This document shows positions 7,461 to 12,371 of a stretch of 12,371 nt of DNA, in pieces. The position numbers were made by a program, and so were the translations under genes. The stretch's first letter is position 1. Each line of letters opens with the position of its first letter. The stretch lies in the NCBI GenBank assembly GCA_025449795.1, contig JANWIQ010000071.1:1-12371 (forward strand). Direction: 5' to 3'. Below the pieces are notes generated by a model, which saw only the letters and a program-made list of their open reading frames with translations, ran no database searches and was not told where the DNA came from. This DNA is from Minisyncoccota bacterium (lineage in GTDB: Bacteria > Patescibacteriota > Microgenomatia > Levybacterales > UBA12049).

Positions 7461-7571
7461 CTACTTATGTTTTCTGTGAGACTTTTCCTCTAGCATTTGC
7501 CGCTTTATCTCCAGCCTTTTTTTCGTCTTGTAGGAATGGGTCCTTTTCTTTTTTCCATCTCTCTTTGCCAT
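7461..7571 (-). CDS. Small basic 36-residue protein
   Basis: A short frame beginning MAKRDGKKKRTHSYKTK and ending SHRKHK, 36 residues, extremely basic (about 16 Lys/Arg plus three His) with a central helix-like stretch (RLEIKRQMLEEK). I do not recognise the family. It resembles in composition small ribosomal or nucleic-acid-binding peptides, but no ribosomal protein fits. Support for it being real: its stop lies six bases before the holin-family start, a -10-like TATACT sits six bases before its ATG, and it fills an otherwise empty gap after secA. No Shine-Dalgarno is adjacent, so it may be leaderless. Confidence 0.55.
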   Translation of the reverse strand: MAKRDGKKKRTHSYKTKKRLEIKRQMLEEKSHRKHK

Positions 7572-7577
7572 AGATAC

Positions 7578-7606
7578 AGTATACGCTTTCTTTACCTACC
7601 TGTTAT
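7578..7606 (-). promoter_or_regulatory. Candidate promoter of small basic gene and holin-family gene
   Basis: On the minus strand ATAACA and TATACT are 17 bases apart. Transcription would begin at or within a base or two of the ATG at 7571, giving a leaderless message. Visual match only. Confidence 0.35.
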
Positions 7607-7662
7607 AAGCAAAATTCATAGCTCTCTAAGGAATAGAGTTAATGAGGATAATGGCATTTTTT

Positions 7663-7693
7663 GCCCTCCTTCGCCAAGGCTTCGAAAGGACTG
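7663..7693. repeat. Palindromic intergenic repeat (CCTTCGCCAAGGCTTCG core)
   Basis: The core CCTTCGCCAAGGCTTCG with partly complementary flanks (GCCCTCC and AAAGGACTGC) forms an imperfect hairpin just after the secA stop. From memory, a GC-rich element with this core is scattered through many Patescibacteria genomes with GCCCGCC/GGCGGGC arms; this copy has decayed arms. It might also slow or end secA transcription, but no T-run follows it on the minus strand. Confidence 0.5.
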
Positions 7694-7697
7694 CACG

Positions 7698-10406
7698 TTA
7701 ATTTGGAAAATGACAACGCTTGTATTTTTTGCCGCTTCCACACCAGCACAGCTCATTTCTGCCTAATTTTTTATGGTCATTCGTAGCTCCCTTTGGCTCC
7801 TGTGGAACTTTTGAATCTTTTGGCTCACTTTTCTTATTGCTTACTTCACTTGCAGGCGTATTCGTGGTAATTGTTTCTGAAGGAACAATTGGCATCGGAG
7901 TCGGTTGGACTTGTACTTTAAATATTCTATGCGTTACTTCATCTTGGATTGCCTGAATAAGCTTTTCAAACATCGCAAATGCTTCATTTTTATATTCCAC
8001 CAATGGGTCTCTTTGGCCGTATCCTCGAAGATTAATTCCCTGCCGTAAGTTTTCTATGGCATCCAAATGGTCCATCCAAAAGGTATCAATAACAGAAAGG
8101 TAGACAAATTGCTCGATTTGGGAGAATAATTCTTGCCCTAGCTCCTCTTGCCTTTTTTTGTACAAATCTTTTGCAATATTCACAAGAAAATCTGTTTTCT
8201 CATGTATTTCATGCAAATTTTCAAGCTGTTGGACTAATTGTTTTTGGGACAATTCATCAAAGGGAATTATGGTAATAAATTCTTTGACAATATTGTCATT
8301 TATAGACCCACTATCATAAGTTGTCGCGGTCTTGGACATCACAAGATCTGCAATAGTGCTTGTCAATTTTTCCTCGATATCCTCATGCAGCTCAGTATTC
8401 TGCCTACCGGCAGGCAGGTCTTTTTCTGCAAGGAGAATGAGTCTTCTTTTTGCATAAATAATTTCGCGCTGTTTGTTAAGCACATCATCATAATCAACCA
8501 AATGTTTTCGGATATCGAAATTAAATCCTTCTACTTTCACCTGTGCTTGCTCTATTGCACGGCTTACCAAAGGATGAGAGAGCGGGACATCTTCCGGCAT
8601 ATTAAACCGTGTCATAAGTCCGGCAATAGTATCTCCTCCAAAAAGCCGCATAATTTCATCATCAAGACTTACGAAAAATTGTGAAGCCCCTGGGTCTCCT
8701 TGGCGACCACTACGTCCACGCAGCTGGTTGTCTATTCGGCGGGATTCATGCCGCTCTGTACCGATAATAAATAATCCACCTACATCCAACACTTCCTGAT
8801 GCTCCTTCTCCCATTTCTGGATTTCTTTTTCAGTAGAGTTCTCCTTTGGAGAACCTCCCAAAATAATATCGACCCCTCTTCCTGCCATATTGGTAGCAAC
8901 AGTGACCGCACCCTTTATTCCGGCCATTGCAATAATCTCTGCTTCACTTTCATGATTTTTTGCATTGAGTACTTGGTGAGGAATACCCCGTCTTTTCAAT
9001 AACTCCGAAAGAATTTCATTTTTATCGATAGAGGTAGTACCGACAAGGACCGGTTGGCCTTTTGCATGCGCTTTGGCAATTTCTTCCACAACTGCAGTAA
9101 GTTTGGCACGCCCTGTCTTATAAATAGCATCTGATAGATCTTTTCTTTGCGTTGTTCTGTGGGTTGGAATAGCAATAACATCCAATGAGTAAATTTTGTT
9201 AAATTCTTCTGCCTCTGTAACCGCAGTGCCCGTCATACCCGCCAACTTTTCATACATCCTGAAATAATTCTGCAAAGAGACGGTTGCAAGCGTTTTTGAT
9301 TCCCGTTGGATTTCAACCTGCTCTTTGGCTTCTATTGCCTGATGAAGTCCCTCAGAGAGTCGTCTTCCTACCATGAGACGGCCCGTAAATTCATCAACCA
9401 AAATTACTTGCCCTTCTTTGACGATATAATCTTTTTCTTTATGGAAAAGGGTACGTGCTTTAAGTGCTGCTTCCAAATGGTAAACTGTATCAAAATCTTT
9501 TTCATAAATATCTTTAATACCATATAATTTTTCAATTTTTGCAATACCGTGCTCGGTAAGATGGGCTGTCCGAAGTTTTTCATCTATTTTGTAGTCGGTG
9601 TCTGGAGATAATTTTTCTACAATTTTTGCGTATTCATAATATTTTTTCGTTGGAACTTCATCGGGTGCAGAAATAATATGGGGAGTCCGGGCTTCATCGA
9701 TAAGGACAGAATCAACTTCATCTACGATGGCAAAATAGTGTCCTCTTTGGACTAATTGTGATTTGTCCTGCGCCATATTATCGCGCAAATAATCAAAACC
9801 AAATTCTGAATTAATACCATAGACAATGTCTGCCTCGTATGCTTCTTTTCTTGAGATAGGACGCAAATGCAACAATCTAAAATCAGTTGCGGATGCATTG
9901 GTGTAGTCCGGGTCAAAAATAAATTGCTCGCTATTAATAATAGTTGCAACAGAAATTCCTAAAAGCTGAAACACAGGTCCCATCCAACCAGCATCCCGAC
10001 GTGCAAGGTAATCATTAACGGTAACGAGGTGCACACCTTTGCCGGTAAGTGCATGTAAATAGAGCGCAGGGACCGCAGAAAGAGTTTTACCTTCTCCTGT
10101 TTTTTGTTCTGCAATTTTTCCGCTTGCAAGGCTAATTGCAGCCATCAGCTGCACATCATAATGGCGCTGGCCAATGGTGCGGCTTGCTGCCTCCCGTGCA
10201 AGGGCAAATGCTTCAGGAAGGATAAAATCCAAAGATTCTCCCTTACTGACGCGTTCTTTTAGATCTGCGGTTTCTTTTGCAAAATCTTTATCTTTGAATT
10301 TTTTATAATCTGATTCAAAGGAATTAATTTCTGCAACAATTGGTTGTAATTTGTTAACTTCCTTTTCGTTGGAATCAAAAAGTTTGGTGAGAAATCCTAG
10401 TGCCAT
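7698..10406 (-). CDS. secA: Preprotein translocase ATPase SecA
   Basis: This 902-residue protein is the full-length motor that pushes unfolded preproteins through SecYEG. In order: Walker A TGEGKT (103-108) in the first nucleotide-binding fold, DEAD-like VDEVDS (228-233) followed by VLIDEARTP, the preprotein cross-linking region after about 235, NMAGRGVDI (506-513) and QLRGRSGRQGDPG (561-573) in the second fold, the helical scaffold starting VDYDDVLNKQREIIY (637-651), and a C-terminal zinc SEC-C motif C887-x-C889-x8-C898-H899. The start MALGFLTKLFDSNEKE matches the usual SecA N-terminus. One oddity is an in-frame palindromic insert encoding LPAGRQ (664-669) in the scaffold region. All catalytic motifs are intact, so it should be functional. 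It stands alone between structured non-coding DNA and a palindromic repeat. Confidence 0.98.
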   Translation of the reverse strand: MALGFLTKLFDSNEKEVNKLQPIVAEINSFESDYKKFKDKDFAKETADLKERVSKGESLDFILPEAFALAREAASRTIGQRHYDVQLMAAISLASGKIAEQKTGEGKTLSAVPALYLHALTGKGVHLVTVNDYLARRDAGWMGPVFQLLGISVATIINSEQFIFDPDYTNASATDFRLLHLRPISRKEAYEADIVYGINSEFGFDYLRDNMAQDKSQLVQRGHYFAIVDEVDSVLIDEARTPHIISAPDEVPTKKYYEYAKIVEKLSPDTDYKIDEKLRTAHLTEHGIAKIEKLYGIKDIYEKDFDTVYHLEAALKARTLFHKEKDYIVKEGQVILVDEFTGRLMVGRRLSEGLHQAIEAKEQVEIQRESKTLATVSLQNYFRMYEKLAGMTGTAVTEAEEFNKIYSLDVIAIPTHRTTQRKDLSDAIYKTGRAKLTAVVEEIAKAHAKGQPVLVGTTSIDKNEILSELLKRRGIPHQVLNAKNHESEAEIIAMAGIKGAVTVATNMAGRGVDIILGGSPKENSTEKEIQKWEKEHQEVLDVGGLFIIGTERHESRRIDNQLRGRSGRQGDPGASQFFVSLDDEIMRLFGGDTIAGLMTRFNMPEDVPLSHPLVSRAIEQAQVKVEGFNFDIRKHLVDYDDVLNKQREIIYAKRRLILLAEKDLPAGRQNTELHEDIEEKLTSTIADLVMSKTATTYDSGSINDNIVKEFITIIPFDELSQKQLVQQLENLHEIHEKTDFLVNIAKDLYKKRQEELGQELFSQIEQFVYLSVIDTFWMDHLDAIENLRQGINLRGYGQRDPLVEYKNEAFAMFEKLIQAIQDEVTHRIFKVQVQPTPMPIVPSETITTNTPASEVSNKKSEPKDSKVPQEPKGATNDHKKLGRNELCWCGSGKKYKRCHFPN
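8400..8417. repeat. LPAGRQ-type palindromic insert inside secA
   Basis: An 18-base near-perfect palindrome, CTGCCTGCCGGTAGGCAG on the coding strand, differs from its reverse complement only at two symmetric bases. It reads LPAGRQ in secA and LPTGRQ on the other strand. It sits between ILLAEKD and NTELHED, where SecA proteins normally have a short variable loop before the next helix. From memory, this GC-rich element recurs in Patescibacteria coding and intergenic DNA. Confidence 0.8.
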
Positions 10407-10419
10407 ACGTTAATTTACA

Positions 10420-10448
10420 ATTTAAAATTTTCAATAAAGGGGTGACAA
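10420..10448 (-). promoter_or_regulatory. Candidate secA promoter
   Basis: On the minus strand TTGTCA and TTAAAT are separated by 17 bases. Predicted initiation is about 6 bases before the secA ATG, so the leader would be almost absent. The same stretch (10407-10434) also has 7-base periodicity (TTGAAAA, TTTTAAA, TTGTAAA, TTAACGT). Visual match only. Confidence 0.35.
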
Positions 10449-10449
10449 G

Positions 10450-10520
10450 CGCGAGTTTTTTCAGGGGCGCAAGTTTCTTTAGACGAATGTTGCAGAAACT
10501 GAGCACTGAAAAAAGTTGCG
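10450..10520 (-). other. Long imperfect stem-loop upstream of secA
   Basis: Outer arms 10506-10520 and 10450-10464 pair at 13 of 15 positions, including a TTTTTT/AAAAAA run. A nested perfect 6-bp stem (10472-10477 with 10495-10500, AGTTTC/GAAACT) closes a 17-base loop. No reading frame covers it. It could be a regulatory leader of secA, a small RNA or a DNA-level cruciform; the sequence does not decide. Confidence 0.45.
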
Positions 10521-10555
10521 GTTGATAGGACCCCGAACTCACTTTATCTTAACAC

Positions 10556-10649
10556 AAAACCCTCTTTGCTTCAATCAAAGTAAAACCCCCATCCGTGAGA
10601 ATGAGGGTTTTTACCAATCGATCAATTGGTAATGATTCAAAGAATCATT
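10556..10649 (-). terminator. Tandem hairpins with terminator-like stem after the Lys-rich gene
   Basis: Reading the minus strand after the stop at 10656: AATGATTC-TTT-GAATCATT (10649-10631), ACCAAT-TGATCG-ATTGGT (10630-10613), an 11-bp stem AAAACCCTCAT/ATGGGGGTTTT with one G-T pair and an 8-base loop (10611-10582), and CTTTG-ATTGAAG-CAAAG (10580-10564). The third stem ends in TTTT and is a good intrinsic terminator candidate. Its AAAACCCTC arm can instead pair perfectly with GAGGGTTTT (10564-10556), an alternative fold. Confidence 0.6.
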
Positions 10650-10655
10650 TTCCAA

Positions 10656-10718
10656 CTATTTTCTCTTTTTTGTTTTCTTAGCTTTTTTTGTAACTTTCTT
10701 TGCTTTTTTAACTGCCAT
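10656..10718 (-). CDS. Tiny lysine-rich peptide (20 residues)
   Basis: A 20-codon frame that starts MAVKKAKKVTKKAKK and ends KRK contains only Met, Ala, Val, Lys, Thr and Arg; over half is Lys/Arg. The evidence that it is translated is a strong Shine-Dalgarno AGGGGGTG eight bases before ATG, the best in the window, and a terminator-like hairpin set immediately after its stop. The AKK/TKK repeats resemble the tails of histone H1-like or ribosome-associated peptides, suggesting nucleic-acid binding, but this is composition only. It sits between serS and secA. The frame on the other strand that starts at 10717 has no ribosome-binding site. Confidence 0.6.
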   Translation of the reverse strand: MAVKKAKKVTKKAKKTKKRK

Positions 10719-10726
10719 GGATAATT

Positions 10727-10735
10727 CACCCCCTT
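10727..10735 (-). promoter_or_regulatory. Strong Shine-Dalgarno of the Lys-rich gene
   Basis: AAGGGGGTG on the minus strand differs by one base from the AGGAGGTG core and lies 8 bases before the ATG at 10718. It stands out because most genes here have weak or no such site. Confidence 0.7.
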
Positions 10736-10904
10736 TTGTATTGTCAACCAATCTTTCGAAACCTCGGGCAGACAGGTTGAGTTATGATAATTTTATCGTG
10801 CGCGATTTTAGTTCAATTGTCAATGATTTTTCTCTGCTTCAAAATGCATTGATTAGGTTGCAAAAACGGCAAAAATTAAGAAGGCTAATTTTGATAAAAA
10901 TTAC

Positions 10905-10996
10905 TAATTTCTAATATCTAATTTCTAAAAAAGCTCCAAAAAACTCAATGTTTAAATATTTCATTAGAAATTAAGAATTAGGTTAATTAGAAATTG
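10905..10996. repeat. Facing 7-bp repeat arrays downstream of serS
   Basis: Units TAATTTC, TAATATC, TAATTTC, TAAAAAA (10905-10932) face complementary-type units TAGAAAT, TAAGAAT, TAGGTTA and ATTAGAAATT (10965-10996). TAATTTCTA and TAGAAATTA are exact reverse complements, so the arms can fold around a central spacer of roughly 30 bases. The structure lies just after the serS stop and may end its transcript. The rest of the gap (10736-10904) shows no gene, only an isolated TTGACA (10818-10823, minus strand) and a 12-base inverted repeat GATAA-TT-TTATC (10786-10797). Confidence 0.7.
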
Positions 10997-11004
10997 AAAG
11001 GCTA

Positions 11005-12267
11005 CTATATTGAGTGGGGTTGAATTATTGATTTGCCCATATACTTCTCTAACACTTGTGGAACTTTTATGCTTCCATCTTCTTGTTGGTAATTTTCTAG
11101 TATTGCTGCAAGAAGACGTGGCGTTGCTGCAACAGTATTATTAAGTGTGTATACATATTTTATGCTGCCATCTTTACTTCTGTAACGCATGTTAAGTCTT
11201 CTCGCTTGAAAGTCATTGAAATAACTTGCAGAATGGGTTTCTCGATATGCATTTTGTGAGGGGAACCATGTCTCGATATCATATTTTTTCCTTTGTCCTG
11301 CTCCCATATCTCCGGTGCACATAAGAAGTACCCGATAGGCAAGCCCTAACTGCTGCAAAATTTCTTCAGAATATCCAAGCATTTTTTCATGCCATATTCT
11401 CGTCTCATCTTCGTCTGCAATGGTTAATACTACTTGTTCTACTTTATTAAATTGGTGTACTCGCACAAATCCTTTTGTGTCTTTTCCATAACTTCCTACT
11501 TCCCTCCTAAAACATGGAGAAATTCCAACCATTTTTATTGGCAAATCTTTTTCTTCTAAAATTTCTCCTTGATAATATGCAGTCAATGCAACTTCTGCGG
11601 TACCAATAAGCGCTTGGCCGTCTTGGGTAGAGTAATGGTCTTCTTTTCCCCAAGGGAAATACCCTGTCCCCCACATGGCCTCTTCATTTACCATCCACGG
11701 GACTGTCATAGGAGTAAATCCTTTTTCTATTTTATAATCAAGCGCAAAACGAAGAATTGCTTGCTCGAGAAGCACTAAATCATTTTTTAGCATATATGCA
11801 CGTCGTCCCGCCATTTTTACTGCCCTTTCAAAATCTACTCCATCTACACCGAGTGCTACTTCCTCATGTGGTTTTGGGATAAATGGAAATGTAGGAATAG
11901 TTCCAGACTTTCGTACTTCCACATTGCCACTCTCATCTTTTCCCACTGGCACATCAGATGCTGGAGGATTGGGGATTTTATATAACCATTCTTTCAATTC
12001 TTCTTCAACAGCTCGCAGTGCTGCTTCTTCTTTTTCTAAACGCTCTCGTAATTCTTTTCCTTTTGCAATTTGCTCATCAGTTGGTTTTCCTTTTACTCCT
12101 GAAGTGCGTGCATTTCTTTCTTCACGAATGGCTTGGACAGACCTTGCCAATTCTTGCTGCTTGGCATCTATTTCTAGAATATGGGAAATATCCAGAGTAA
12201 GCTGTTTCTCTCTCACCGCTTTTTCAAAAATCTCTGGATTTTGTCGTAATTGTTTAAGGTCTATCAT
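11005..12267 (-). CDS. serS: Seryl-tRNA synthetase
   Basis: This 420-residue class II aminoacyl-tRNA synthetase charges tRNA-Ser (and tRNA-Sec where present) with serine in the cytoplasm. The N-terminus MIDLKQLRQNPEIFEKAVREK and a charged coiled-coil arm (about 30-98) bind the tRNA long variable arm. The catalytic core has the TAE motif (223-225), motif 2 with PCFRREVGSYGKDTKGFVRVHQF (251-273, written here as one site), CTGDMGAG (317-324), and a motif 3 region ending in the conserved Arg384 and Glu391. The motif 3 and serine-pocket stretches (RETHSASYFNDFQARR, LNNTVAATPRLLAAILE) differ from the usual bacterial SerRS forms but keep key charged residues. I chose the internal ATG at 12267 because canonical SerRS begins MIDLK; an ATG at 12318 would add 17 residues translated from 7-bp repeat DNA. 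Confidence 0.97.
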   Translation of the reverse strand: MIDLKQLRQNPEIFEKAVREKQLTLDISHILEIDAKQQELARSVQAIREERNARTSGVKGKPTDEQIAKGKELRERLEKEEAALRAVEEELKEWLYKIPNPPASDVPVGKDESGNVEVRKSGTIPTFPFIPKPHEEVALGVDGVDFERAVKMAGRRAYMLKNDLVLLEQAILRFALDYKIEKGFTPMTVPWMVNEEAMWGTGYFPWGKEDHYSTQDGQALIGTAEVALTAYYQGEILEEKDLPIKMVGISPCFRREVGSYGKDTKGFVRVHQFNKVEQVVLTIADEDETRIWHEKMLGYSEEILQQLGLAYRVLLMCTGDMGAGQRKKYDIETWFPSQNAYRETHSASYFNDFQARRLNMRYRSKDGSIKYVYTLNNTVAATPRLLAAILENYQQEDGSIKVPQVLEKYMGKSIIQPHSI

Positions 12268-12278
12268 AAAAATATATG

Positions 12279-12371
12279 TCAAATCGCAAACCTCAAAATG
12301 CAAATCTGCAACAAACATCTACTAATTGAGGTGTAGTTTTGATTTTTGACACCTGAAAACCTGAATTTTGA
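12279..12371. repeat. Facing 7-bp periodic arrays upstream of serS
   Basis: On the minus strand, from the window edge, TCA recurs at 7, 8, 7 and 7-base steps (TCAAAAT, TCAGGTT, TTCAGGT, GTCAAAA, ATCAAAA; 12371-12337). Beyond a spacer, the opposite motif recurs at 7-base steps toward serS (TTTGCAG, ATTTGCA, TTTTGAG, GTTTGCG, ATTTGAC). It is a degenerate version of the arrays at the prepilin starts, arranged face to face. Confidence 0.6.

Noticed and set aside
7652..7664. GGCATTTTTTGCC as secA terminator
   Set aside because: The stem is only four base pairs with the homopolymer in the loop and no T-run after it on the minus strand.
8238..8684. Plus-strand frame of 148 codons opposite secA
   Set aside because: It overlaps conserved secA sequence; its LPTGRQ is just the palindrome read from the other strand.
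10717..10914. Plus-strand frame of 65 codons after serS
   Set aside because: It has no Shine-Dalgarno, starts inside the opposite Lys-rich gene, whose own ribosome-binding site is strong, and its C-terminus runs to the edge of the heptamer array.
12268..12318. 17-residue N-terminal extension of SerRS
   Set aside because: The added residues are a translation of degenerate 7-bp repeats; the family start MIDLK lies at 12267. Kept as a possibility only because prepilin leaders here are repeat-derived.

Overview
The window reads almost entirely on the minus strand. It looks like a chromosomal segment from a Candidate Phyla Radiation (Patescibacteria, Parcubacteria/Microgenomates-like) bacterium. 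Evidence for this is the moderately low G+C, dense AT-rich 7-bp repeats at gene starts, a GC-rich palindromic insert reading L-P-A-G-R-Q inside secA, a second palindromic repeat after secA, a divergent bacterial SerRS, and very small basic proteins. The phylum call rests on recalled characteristics of these genomes, not on a search. No rRNA, tRNA, CRISPR array or complete insertion sequence was seen.

From right to left (the direction of transcription): serS (12267-11005) is preceded and followed by face-to-face 7-bp repeat arrays. A tiny lysine-rich gene (10718-10656) with a strong Shine-Dalgarno comes next. It is followed by about 250 bases of highly structured non-coding DNA: tandem hairpins with alternative pairing, a long imperfect stem-loop and a candidate promoter. 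Then come secA (10406-7698), a palindromic repeat, a small basic 36-residue gene and a four-helix holin-IV-family membrane protein (7571-7119). An orphan 165-residue gene follows (6868-6371).

The left half is a type IV pilus operon: pilB assembly ATPase, pilC platform protein, then four prepilin-like genes in the classical order fimT/gspH, pilV, pilW, pilX (the last cut by the window edge). Genes overlap or are a few bases apart, so they are probably translated as a coupled unit. PilB would power assembly through PilC, and the four prepilins, after cleavage by a prepilin peptidase not in this window, would form the tip or priming complex. The pilV-like protein is unusually large because a beta-propeller-like (LVIVD-type) region and a C-terminal domain are attached to its pilin stalk.

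The most unusual signal is that all four prepilin genes begin inside 7-bp repeat arrays, so the cleaved leader peptides are translated repeat DNA. Two of them share a 71-bp identical block. In the pilW-like gene, the one strongly divergent heptamer lies where the repeat consensus would create an in-frame stop. Related 7-bp periodic DNA lies upstream of secA and around serS, so this is a locus-wide element family that the prepilin leaders have absorbed.
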